NCBI GenBank assembly: GCA_002362145.1 | Contig: DETX01000015.1 | Span: 1-14,186, forward strand | Direction: 5' to 3' | DNA from: Clostridiales bacterium UBA3277 | GTDB lineage: Bacteria > Bacillota > Clostridia > Oscillospirales > Oscillospiraceae | Length of the DNA stretch: 14,186 nt | In this document: piece by piece, positions 6,078 to 12,489 of the stretch | Layout: each line of letters begins with the position of its first letter | How positions within the stretch are numbered: position 1 is the first letter of the stretch | Notes under the pieces: generated by a model | Seen by the model: only the letters and a program-made list of their open reading frames with translations | Databases searched by the model: none | Told to the model about the DNA's origin: nothing | Program-made: the position numbers and the translations under genes

Positions 6078-6485
6078 ATGTACAACCGGTATGTTCCCCA
6101 GCCGGACGGGTCCTTCCGCCGCAATCCCATGGCAGAGCCGGGGCCGCCGCCCTGTCAGGCACAGCAGCCCTGCCAAACGCAGCAGCCCAACCGGCAGCAA
6201 TCGCCACCCTGTGAGCCGGAGCCGCAGCCAAGCCAGCAGAACAGGTCCTGCGGTGCCCCGCCGCCCTGCGGCAGCCGTCCACCCCGGCGACCCGTGCCCC
6301 ATTCCCGGCCGGAGGGGAATCCCGGAAGGGGCCGCGGCATCGGCGATTTTTTCCGGAATCTCCTGCCTAAGGGACTGGATACCGAGGATCTTCTGATCGT
6401 TTTGCTCTTGCTTCTCATGGCAGGAGACTGCCAGGAAGATCAGAACCGGGCCCTGCTGACCCTGGCGCTGTATCTGTTCCTGTAG
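6078..6485 (+). CDS. Pro/Gln-rich protein with C-terminal hydrophobic hairpin, unknown function
   Basis: The 135-residue product starts after GGGGAGGTG (6062-6071), 5 bases beyond the previous stop. Residues 1-78 are rich in Pro, Gln, Arg and Cys and surely disordered, with repeated PPC/QQP elements and five cysteines. A GRGRG hinge leads to FFRNLLPKGLDTEDLL and two hydrophobic stretches (about 104-114 and 126-135) separated by acidic AGDCQEDQN. The end looks like a short re-entrant or membrane-associated hairpin. I know no named family. The frame stays open far upstream, but the ribosome site and gene spacing fix this start. It may tether the complex of the two preceding proteins to a membrane; this is inference. 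Confidence 0.8.
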   Translation: MYNRYVPQPDGSFRRNPMAEPGPPPCQAQQPCQTQQPNRQQSPPCEPEPQPSQQNRSCGAPPPCGSRPPRRPVPHSRPEGNPGRGRGIGDFFRNLLPKGLDTEDLLIVLLLLLMAGDCQEDQNRALLTLALYLFL

Positions 6486-6491
6486 AAATTC

Positions 6492-6520
6492 TTTACTTTT
6501 CGTCGATTTTTTGCTATCAT
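6492..6520 (+). promoter_or_regulatory. Sigma-A promoter of the CHAP-domain gene
   Basis: TTTACT (6492-6497, 4 of 6) and TATCAT (6515-6520, 5 of 6) are separated by exactly 17 bases, in an AT-rich patch just after the cassette's last stop. RNA would begin near 6527, giving a leader of about 35 bases. No terminator separates it from the cassette, so read-through from the cassette is also likely. Confidence 0.6.
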
Positions 6521-6561
6521 GTGGGAAACCTACCATTGAAAATAAAGTCGGAGGTAGACAC

Positions 6562-7206
6562 ATGGTTGTGAAAACGAAATTTTCCTGGCGTCTGGCGGTG
6601 AAGCTGGCGGCGGCGGGACTGGTCCTGGCGGCGCTGGCGGGGCACTATCTCTTCGCGCCCTGGGGCTTTTACTGGAAGGTTGATGAAAAAGAAGCAGCCC
6701 TCAGAATGTCCCTGGTGGAGACCGCCCAGGGATATTTGGGGCTTAACGAGGCGGACGGAAGCTACCGGGTGATCCTCGACCGGTATAACGCCCAGCCGGT
6801 GCTTCCCATGAACTATGTCCTGACGGACGAGGACAGCTGGTGCGCCGCCTTCGTCAGCGTGGCTGCTATGGACGCGGGCCTTACGGACATCATCCCCGTG
6901 GAATGCGGCTGCCAGCGGCAGATCGGCCTTTTTGAGGAGCTGGGAACCTGGGAGGAAAAGGACAGCGCCGTTCCCCTGCCCGGGGATCTCATCTACTATG
7001 ACTGGGACAACCGGCGGCCCGGAGACTGCACCGGCTGGGCGGACCATGTGGGCATCGTGGTGGGCACCAAGTGGCCCTTCCTCAAGGTGATTGAGGGGAA
7101 TCGGGACGACCAGGTCTGTTACCGCTACCTTCTTCTGAACGACATTTCCATCCGGGGCTTCGGGAGGCCGGATTACGCCTCGGCTGTGGAAGCCTGCCTA
7201 AACTAG
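6562..7206 (+). CDS. Membrane-anchored CHAP-type cysteine hydrolase
   Basis: The 214-residue protein has a short basic N-terminus, one hydrophobic segment (about 12-30) acting as anchor or uncleaved signal, and an extracellular CHAP/NlpC-P60-like domain. Cys94 in SWCAAFVS fits the catalytic cysteine, His162 in ADHVGIVVG the base, and Asn180 in VIEGN the third residue. VPLPGDLIYYDWD (137-149) is the usual loop before the histidine. Family members cut peptidoglycan amide bonds; the target here is not shown and no cell-wall-binding repeat is present. GGAGGT (6550-6555) precedes the ATG by 6 bases and a promoter lies at 6492-6520. Its TAG overlaps the stop of the facing lipoprotein gene. Confidence 0.85.
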   Translation: MVVKTKFSWRLAVKLAAAGLVLAALAGHYLFAPWGFYWKVDEKEAALRMSLVETAQGYLGLNEADGSYRVILDRYNAQPVLPMNYVLTDEDSWCAAFVSVAAMDAGLTDIIPVECGCQRQIGLFEELGTWEEKDSAVPLPGDLIYYDWDNRRPGDCTGWADHVGIVVGTKWPFLKVIEGNRDDQVCYRYLLLNDISIRGFGRPDYASAVEACLN

Positions 7207-7973
7207 TAGATGGCATCGGCCTTTTTCTGAAAATCCTCCCGCTCCTGCTTAGGAAGGTTTTCCATGTACCAGTCAAATTCCACATTGTTTCGTTCGGGCC
7301 GGATATCTTCAGCAGCGGCGATGCTCTCCAGAATCACGCTGGGGTCGTAGGGCGCATAACCCCTGTCCATCCAAAAATCATAGCAGTATGTTTCGCCGCG
7401 GTAAATCTTGTGTGTCCAAAAGCCCTCGTAATTCACCATAATATAGGCGCCGTTTAGGTCACTATTCAGCACCCGGCCGCCGCCGCTGACATGGACCGTT
7501 CCCGGGTAAGCGTCGGGCATGACCTGTCTGCCCAGATAATCCGCAAAGACAAGAAACTCATCCGGGGATTTTCCGGCATTTTCCAGAAGCTCCTCCGGCA
7601 GGTCCAGCAGCAAAAGTCCCGCCACCTGGCGGCCGTCCAGGACAAAGTCATACTGACAGTTGGACACCTTCTCCAACGTCAGCTCCTCCGGCAGCTCCAG
7701 GGGGATGCTGTCCAGCGCCTCCGGCCCCGCCTCGAGCCCGGCAGGGGCCATCACGTAGGAGCCCAGGTCCCCCGGCTTATAGGAAAACGCCGGATCGGAC
7801 TCCGGCGCGGAGGCAGCCCCGGCAGGCTCCCCGGTGGAGGGCCGGGGAAGTTCCGGCGGGGAGGATGGCACGGAGTCGGCAGGGGCCGAGGGGGCGGCTG
7901 CTTCCCTGCCGCAGCCGGTGAGGGCAGCCAGGGAGAGCAGCAGACACAGGCAGATACATAGAATTTTTTTCAT
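7203..7973 (-). CDS. Lipoprotein of unknown function
   Basis: The 256-residue product has a classic lipoprotein signal: MKKILCICLCLLLSLAALTGC with Cys21 as lipid anchor (lipobox LTGC). Residues 22-60 are a Ser/Pro/Ala linker, and 61-256 form a mixed globular domain with many aromatic residues (YEGFWTHKIYRGETYCYDFW at about 182-201). I recognise no family. The ATG at 7973 is chosen over upstream in-frame starts because AAGGAGG lies 8 bases before it and the signal peptide begins there. About 140 bases without a clear promoter precede it. The stop is shared in the palindrome CTAG with the facing CHAP gene. Both are exported, but opposite orientation argues against co-expression. Confidence 0.82.
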   Translation of the reverse strand: MKKILCICLCLLLSLAALTGCGREAAAPSAPADSVPSSPPELPRPSTGEPAGAASAPESDPAFSYKPGDLGSYVMAPAGLEAGPEALDSIPLELPEELTLEKVSNCQYDFVLDGRQVAGLLLLDLPEELLENAGKSPDEFLVFADYLGRQVMPDAYPGTVHVSGGGRVLNSDLNGAYIMVNYEGFWTHKIYRGETYCYDFWMDRGYAPYDPSVILESIAAAEDIRPERNNVEFDWYMENLPKQEREDFQKKADAIY

Positions 7974-8117
7974 GGCGATTTCCTCCTTCAGCAGGGCGAT
8001 TCTGAAATTGAGAAGCGCAAAGGGGCAGCTGGGGCTGGTTTTGTGCTTCCATGGATACCCATACTGTAGCCTGTGAATCTCTAATACATCTCTAAACAGT
8101 TGAAAACCGCACAGAAT

Positions 8118-8145
8118 AAATCCCGTCTTTCGCAAGACGGGATTT
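8118..8145 (-). terminator. Intrinsic terminator of the Xre membrane regulator
   Basis: AAATCCCGTCTT (8118-8129) pairs perfectly with AAGACGGGATTT (8134-8145) around a 4-base loop. On the minus strand it begins 4 bases after the regulator's TAA, and the stem's own T-rich end (ATTTATTCT) serves as the U-tract. It separates this gene from the lipoprotein gene downstream. Confidence 0.85.
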
Positions 8146-8149
8146 CCGT

Positions 8150-9415
8150 TTACTTTGCTCTTTTCCGGAAGTAGAACACCAAAACGGCGGCAGCTTCCAG
8201 GATATAGATGCCTCCAAAAATGACATTCCGGACCGCCACGGTATGCTCGGCCTCCTGCAGATCGTCATGGGTGCTTACCGTGATGGGCAGCACGGTTCTC
8301 TCTCTTTCCGTGTATCGGACGGAGATTACGCTCTCATTTCTTTGGATGTACTGGCAAAGCACATTCCCCTGGCTGTCCGTCAGGGTACGGGTCAGGGCCT
8401 CCTCTTCGCTGATCTCATTTCCGTTTTCATCCAAATACGTTACGGCACTGTCGAGGGCGGGGGCTGCAAGCCCATAAGATTTCATCGGCACGTCCTGCTC
8501 CATGTACTGGACGAAGCTATCATAATCATCGAAGGTGGTGCCCTCCATGATGGACCAGGGGCTCCAAATGGAGGTGGCCGCCTGATGGCAAAGGAACGTC
8601 ACAAGCAAAAGGACTGCCAGAATTACGCCACAGTTCTTTTTCAGCGTGTGATTGTGGTGATAGATCTCCGCCTCTTTCCCGGTCAGAAGATAGGTTCCCT
8701 TTTTGATCAAGGAAGCGTTGAGGAAAAAGCACACCACCACATAAATCAGCAGAAACACCCCGGCGCCGATCAGACCCAGCAGGAGCATATGATGGGCGCT
8801 GAGCCCCATATAGGCGTTCTCGGCCACAAGCATGAGGGGGACTGTAAAGCCAAAGAGTCCGGTTGTGACACCGATGGACTTTTCGGCAAGGCCAATGACC
8901 CCTTTTCGGAAGCCAGACAGCTCCCCTTCCTCCAGGCCGGCATCCTCCACGCTGTGAAACGCCGTATTCGTAAAGATCAATTGCAGGAAAATGCTTGCGG
9001 CAAAGGCGATCATCCCGCAGAGAAATCCCAGGACCCCCCTCAGAAACGCCAGGTTGCAAATCAGCGCGGCAATCCATCCGATCACCGATGTGCCGATTGC
9101 GATCAGGGTTCTGGTTCTGTATTGAGAGAGCGTCGCTTTCAGAATCCGCTGGCGCTGCTTTTCACCTTTGGACGTCATGTCCGGCGTCCCCCGCTCCTCC
9201 GGGGGCTTTCGCTCCCCCCGAAGCAGCTCGTCGCAGGTGACCTCGAAAATTTCCGCAATCACCGGAATCAGGGACAGGTCCGGCGCGCCGTCGTCCCGCT
9301 CCCAGCGGCTGACGGTTTTATCGGATACATTCAGCCTGTCTGCCAAATCCTTCTGGGTCATTCCGTTTGCCTTTCGCAGAGCGGCCAAAAACGCGCCCAT
9401 GGTTTTCTTTTCCAT
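8150..9415 (-). CDS. Xre-family regulator fused to a six-segment membrane sensor
   Basis: Residues 7-65 of this 421-residue protein are a Cro/C1-type helix-turn-helix (LRKANGMTQKDLADRLNVSD then KTVSRWERDDGAPDLSLIPVIAE, split here), intact including the usual Trp38. A charged linker (67-100) leads to hydrophobic segments near 103-122, 126-148, 183-198, 210-232, 260-277 and 396-415. With the DNA-binding end inside, the acidic loop 278-395 would lie outside as a sensor, and the RKRAK tail inside, which agrees with the positive-inside rule. AAAGGAGG is 7 bases before the ATG. Such fusions are common in Firmicutes, with mostly unknown signals. It likely controls itself (palindrome at 9513-9527) or nearby genes; this is inference. 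Confidence 0.88.
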   Translation of the reverse strand: MEKKTMGAFLAALRKANGMTQKDLADRLNVSDKTVSRWERDDGAPDLSLIPVIAEIFEVTCDELLRGERKPPEERGTPDMTSKGEKQRQRILKATLSQYRTRTLIAIGTSVIGWIAALICNLAFLRGVLGFLCGMIAFAASIFLQLIFTNTAFHSVEDAGLEEGELSGFRKGVIGLAEKSIGVTTGLFGFTVPLMLVAENAYMGLSAHHMLLLGLIGAGVFLLIYVVVCFFLNASLIKKGTYLLTGKEAEIYHHNHTLKKNCGVILAVLLLVTFLCHQAATSIWSPWSIMEGTTFDDYDSFVQYMEQDVPMKSYGLAAPALDSAVTYLDENGNEISEEEALTRTLTDSQGNVLCQYIQRNESVISVRYTERERTVLPITVSTHDDLQEAEHTVAVRNVIFGGIYILEAAAVLVFYFRKRAK

Positions 9416-9436
9416 AGGATAGCCTCCTTTTGTTGT

Positions 9437-9452
9437 GGCGCTGTGCAGCGCC
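9437..9452 (-). other. Leader hairpin before the regulator's ribosome site
   Basis: GGCGCT and AGCGCC pair perfectly around a 4-base loop. In the minus-strand RNA the hairpin sits 6 bases upstream of AAAGGAGG, so it could protect the message end or affect ribosome access. No T-run follows it, so it is not a terminator. Confidence 0.4.
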
Positions 9453-9453
9453 T

Positions 9454-9495
9454 TTATGCCCTGATTCTAAGATTCTGACAGAGAGAATGCCACCC
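9454..9495 (-). promoter_or_regulatory. Probable promoter zone of the Xre regulator
   Basis: On the minus strand, GTGGCA, 18 bases and TAGAAT, or alternatively CTGTCA, 17 bases and CATAAA, could serve. Each pair is an imperfect match (4 of 6 with 5 of 6, and 4 of 6 with 4 of 6). I can support a promoter zone here but not choose one. Confidence 0.3.
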
Positions 9496-9512
9496 TGGAA
9501 ACCTGGAATCTC

Positions 9513-9527
9513 TCTCGGAATCCGAGA
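9513..9527. promoter_or_regulatory. Fifteen-base palindrome, candidate operator of the Xre regulator
   Basis: TCTCGGA and TCCGAGA are perfect reverse complements around a single central A. The site lies about 100 bases upstream of the regulator's start and just upstream of the probable promoter zone. Odd-centred palindromes of this size are typical of dimeric Cro/C1-type binding sites. That this regulator binds it is inference. Confidence 0.4.
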
Positions 9528-9580
9528 ATTGGCGCTGCGCGGTCCCGGGAAACGCCCCCGCGGGCATTTCCTGCCGAAAA

Positions 9581-9620
9581 ATAACCCGTAAGTTCCTCGC
9601 TTACGGGTTATCTCGTTTTT
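9581..9620 (-). terminator. Intrinsic terminator downstream of trpS
   Basis: ATAACCCGTAAG (9581-9592) and CTTACGGGTTAT (9600-9611) form a perfect 12-bp stem with a 7-base loop. On the minus strand it starts 11 bases after the trpS stop and is followed by TTTT. On the plus strand a T5 stands a few bases beyond, so it may act weakly both ways. Confidence 0.88.
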
Positions 9621-9622
9621 CA

Positions 9623-10645
9623 TCATCTTGCCACAAAGCCGACCTTTTTGTAGACCTTGCGCAGTGTCTTTTCGGCCACATAGCTTGCCTTTTCCGCGCC
9701 GTCCCGGTATACCTTTTCCAGGTAGGCCTTGTCCTTCATCAGCCGGGCAGCCTCCTCCCGGATGGGCCGGAGGGTCTCCACCACGGCTTCGCCCACGGCG
9801 GACTTGAAGTTGCCATAGCCCTGACCGGCGAACTCCGTTTCGATCTCCTGGAAGGTCTTTCCGGTGACGGAGGAATAGATGGTCATCAGGTTACTGACGC
9901 CGGGTTTCTTCTCCTTGTCGTAGCGGACGCAGTTTTCCGTGTCGGAATCGGTGATGGCCCGCTTGAACTGGCGCATGATGACCTCCGGGGAATCCATCAG
10001 CAGGACCCGGCCGGTGTCCTCATTTTCGGACTTGGACATCTTGGCGGCGGGGTTGGTCAGGCTCATGATCCGGGCGCCGACCTTCGGGACAAAGGGCTCG
10101 GGAATCTTGAACACGTCGCCGTAGACACCGTTGAACCGCCGGGCAATGGCGTGGCAAAGCTCCACGTGCTGCTTCTGATCCTCCCCCACGGGCACCAGGT
10201 CCGGCTGGTAGAGCAGGATGTCCGCCGCCATGAGACTGGGATAGGTGAAGAGGCCGCCGTTGATATTGTCGGCGTTCTTGGCGGATTTGTCCTTGAACTG
10301 GGTCATCCGGCTCAGCTCACCGAACATGGCATAGCAGTTTAAGACCCAGCCCAGCTCCGCGTGCTGGTGGACATGGGACTGGATGAACAGGGTGTTTTTC
10401 TCCGGGTCCAGACCGCAGGCGATGTACTGGGCCAGCTGCTCCAGGGTCCGGCGGCGCAGGTCGGCAGGGTTCTGCCGGACGGTAATGGCGTGCATATCCG
10501 CCATGAAGTAGAAGCAGTCGTAGCTGTCCGCCCGCTCCGCCCAGTTCTTCACGGCGCCGAGGTAGGACCCCAGGGTCAGGTCGCCGGAGGGCTTGATGCC
10601 GGAGAGCATCCGCTTCTTCGGGGTTTCGGTCATGATCTCGCTCAT
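9623..10645 (-). CDS. trpS: Tryptophanyl-tRNA synthetase
   Basis: This class Ic synthetase charges tRNA-Trp with tryptophan in the cytoplasm. The N-terminus SGIKPSGDLTLGSYLGAVKN carries the HIGH-like site (TLGS), MAADILLYQ and PVGEDQKQHVEL form the tryptophan/adenylate pocket, and AAKMSKSENE holds an intact KMSKS (202-206). From the ATG at 10645 the product is 340 residues, normal for bacteria. The frame stays open to an ATG at 10690 with its own AAGGG box, and a GTG at 10654 has AAGGAAG 5 bases before it. The extra 15 residues match no TrpRS feature I know, so I keep the shorter form; the exact start is uncertain. It diverges from gltX. No T-box leader is present. Confidence 0.93.
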   Translation of the reverse strand: MSEIMTETPKKRMLSGIKPSGDLTLGSYLGAVKNWAERADSYDCFYFMADMHAITVRQNPADLRRRTLEQLAQYIACGLDPEKNTLFIQSHVHQHAELGWVLNCYAMFGELSRMTQFKDKSAKNADNINGGLFTYPSLMAADILLYQPDLVPVGEDQKQHVELCHAIARRFNGVYGDVFKIPEPFVPKVGARIMSLTNPAAKMSKSENEDTGRVLLMDSPEVIMRQFKRAITDSDTENCVRYDKEKKPGVSNLMTIYSSVTGKTFQEIETEFAGQGYGNFKSAVGEAVVETLRPIREEAARLMKDKAYLEKVYRDGAEKASYVAEKTLRKVYKKVGFVAR

Positions 10646-10721
10646 AATGGTCACACTTTCTTCCTTAAGGATTTTCCGATATTTTACCATAGCTTTCCCT
10701 TAAGCGCAAGGAGATTTTTCA

Positions 10722-10750
10722 TTGATTTCTCTGGCTGGATATGCTATACT
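10722..10750 (+). promoter_or_regulatory. Extended -10 promoter of gltX
   Basis: TTGATT (10722-10727, 4 of 6), 17 bases and TATACT (10745-10750, 5 of 6), with the extended TG at 10742-10743, make a strong sigma-A promoter. The RNA would begin near 10757, about 31 bases before the gltX ATG. Confidence 0.75.
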
Positions 10751-10768
10751 CTAACAAGATATTTTCAA
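10741..10768 (-). promoter_or_regulatory. Probable trpS promoter, overlapping the gltX promoter
   Basis: On the minus strand TTGAAA (10763-10768, 5 of 6), a 16-base spacer and TAGCAT (10741-10746, 4 of 6) would start RNA near 10734. Its -10 box shares bases 10745-10746 with the -10 box of the opposite promoter, so both cannot be occupied at once. Confidence 0.4.
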
Positions 10769-10787
10769 AACGAAGAGGTAGAAAACT

Positions 10788-12428
10788 ATGGATTATCAAG
10801 CGCTTGCCGAGCTTCTATTCCCTGATGTGACCGAGACGGCGGAGGAAGTGGAGGCCCGGTTCCCCAAACGGAATCTGCCCGAAGGGGCCGTGGTCAGCCG
10901 GATGGCCCCCTCCCCCACCGGCTTTGTCCACCTGGGCAACCTGGTCCAGGGCCTGGTCTCCGAGCGGATGGCCCACCAGAGCGGCGGTGTGCTGTTCCTC
11001 CGGGTGGAGGACACCGACGCCAAGCGGGAGGTTCCCGGGGCTGTGGAGGTGCTGATCAGCACCCTGAAGCACTATGGCATTCACTTTGACGAGGGCGCCA
11101 CCATGGACGGAGACAGCGGAATCTACGGACCCTACCGTCAGCGCCAGCGGGCGGACATCTATCATGTCTTTGCCAAGAAGCTGGTGTCCGAGGGTAAGGC
11201 CTACCCCTGCTTCTGCACCGAAGAAGAGCTCTCCGCCATGCGCTTAGAGCAGGAGGCCAACAAGGAAACCACCGGCTACTACGGAAAATACGCCGTCTGG
11301 CGTGACCGCTCCATGGAGGACATCCAGGAGCAGCTGGCCGCCGGGAACCCCTGGGTGCTGCGGTTCCGCTCCGAGGGCTCCATCGAAAACCAGTTCAAGT
11401 TCGACGATCTGGTGAAGGGCAAGCTGACCATCACCGAAAATGACGTGGACCATGTGCTGCTGAAATCCGACGGCATTCCCACCTACCACTTCGCCCACGC
11501 CGTGGACGACGAGCTGATGCGCACCACCCATGTGGTCCGGGGAGACGAATGGCTGCCCAGCCTGCCCTTCCACATCCAGCTGTTTAAGGCCCTGGGCTTT
11601 AAGCTGCCCAAGTACGTCCACATCGGACCCCTGATGAAGATGGACGGCAATTCCAAGCGGAAGCTCTCCAAGCGGAAGGACCCGGAGCTGGCTTTGACCT
11701 ACTACAAGGCCGAGGGTTTCCCGGTTTCCGCCGTGTACGAGTATGTCACGACCCTGTTAAACTCCAATTACGAGGACTGGCGGCGGGCAAATCCCGATGC
11801 CGCCCCCCAGGAATTCAAGTTCAGCCCCAAGAAGCTGAACCCCGCCGGTTCTCTCTTCGACTACGCCAAGCTGGTGGACGTATCCAAGAATGTGATCTCC
11901 CGGATGAGCGCCGGGGAGGTCTACGACCAGCTTGTCCAGTGGGCTGAGGAATTCGATCCGGAATTTGGCAGCAAGCTCACCGCCGATCCGGACTATGCGA
12001 AAAAGATTCTGGCCATCGGCCGCGGGGGCAAGAAGCCCCGGAAGGATCTGGCCGTGTGGAAGGACGCCAAGCCCTATATGGGCTTCTTCTACGACGAATA
12101 CCTGGCCGCCCCCGTTTTTGAGTTTGACAAGGCCCTGGTTTCCGATGTTCTGAACCGGTTCCTGGCGGGCTTTGACATCTCCGACGACTCCGGCACGTGG
12201 TTCGACAAGGTCAAGGCCATCACTGCCGCCGTGGGCTTTACCACGGACATGAAGGCCTATAAGGCAAACCCCGACGCCTTCCCCGGCACCGTGGCGGACG
12301 TGTCCACCATAATCCGCCTGGCCGTCACCGGTCAGACCAACTCCCCCGACCTGTACACCGTTATGCAGATTCTGGGCAGGGAACAGACTGAGGCGCGCAT
12401 CCGCAGCGCCCTGAATACTTTAAATTAA
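10788..12428 (+). CDS. gltX: Glutamyl-tRNA synthetase
   Basis: This class Ib synthetase attaches glutamate to tRNA. The HIGH site reads HLGN (48-51) within PSPTGFVHLGNL, RVEDTDAKRE (72-81) is the GluRS/GlnRS glutamate-binding strand, and KLSKR (292-296) replaces KMSKS as usual in GluRS. At 546 residues it is longer than the common bacterial form (about 470-500), with the extra length in the C-terminal anticodon-binding half, where WFDKVKAITAAVGF begins a GlnRS-like end. The ATG at 10788 follows GAGGT (10775-10779) by 8 bases. Whether it also charges tRNA-Gln cannot be told here. It is followed by tex 61 bases later. Confidence 0.93.
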   Translation: MDYQALAELLFPDVTETAEEVEARFPKRNLPEGAVVSRMAPSPTGFVHLGNLVQGLVSERMAHQSGGVLFLRVEDTDAKREVPGAVEVLISTLKHYGIHFDEGATMDGDSGIYGPYRQRQRADIYHVFAKKLVSEGKAYPCFCTEEELSAMRLEQEANKETTGYYGKYAVWRDRSMEDIQEQLAAGNPWVLRFRSEGSIENQFKFDDLVKGKLTITENDVDHVLLKSDGIPTYHFAHAVDDELMRTTHVVRGDEWLPSLPFHIQLFKALGFKLPKYVHIGPLMKMDGNSKRKLSKRKDPELALTYYKAEGFPVSAVYEYVTTLLNSNYEDWRRANPDAAPQEFKFSPKKLNPAGSLFDYAKLVDVSKNVISRMSAGEVYDQLVQWAEEFDPEFGSKLTADPDYAKKILAIGRGGKKPRKDLAVWKDAKPYMGFFYDEYLAAPVFEFDKALVSDVLNRFLAGFDISDDSGTWFDKVKAITAAVGFTTDMKAYKANPDAFPGTVADVSTIIRLAVTGQTNSPDLYTVMQILGREQTEARIRSALNTLN

Positions 12429-12434
12429 GAATTC

Positions 12435-12469
12435 ATTTCCGGCTGGCTCCCTGGGGGTCAGCCGGAAAT
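12435..12469 (+). other. Stable hairpin between gltX and tex, no T-run
   Basis: ATTTCCGGCTG (12435-12445) pairs with CAGCCGGAAAT (12459-12469), and the pairing continues inward with CTCC/GGGG to a 3-base loop, about 16 bp in all. No T-tract follows (AGCCGCC), so it is not a classic terminator. It may be a partial terminator, an mRNA-stabilising end of gltX or a processing site. Its 3' arm ends 7 bases before the AAGGAG of tex. Confidence 0.6.
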
Positions 12470-12489
12470 AGCCGCCAAGGAGATTTTAC

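Noticed and set aside
8243..9478. Plus-strand open frame of about 411 codons opposite the Xre regulator
   Set aside because: The minus strand has the ribosome site, helix-turn-helix, membrane segments and terminator. The plus-frame protein has no recognisable domain.
10646..10787. T-box leader for trpS or gltX
   Set aside because: The gap is too short and has neither the T-box core sequence nor a terminator hairpin.
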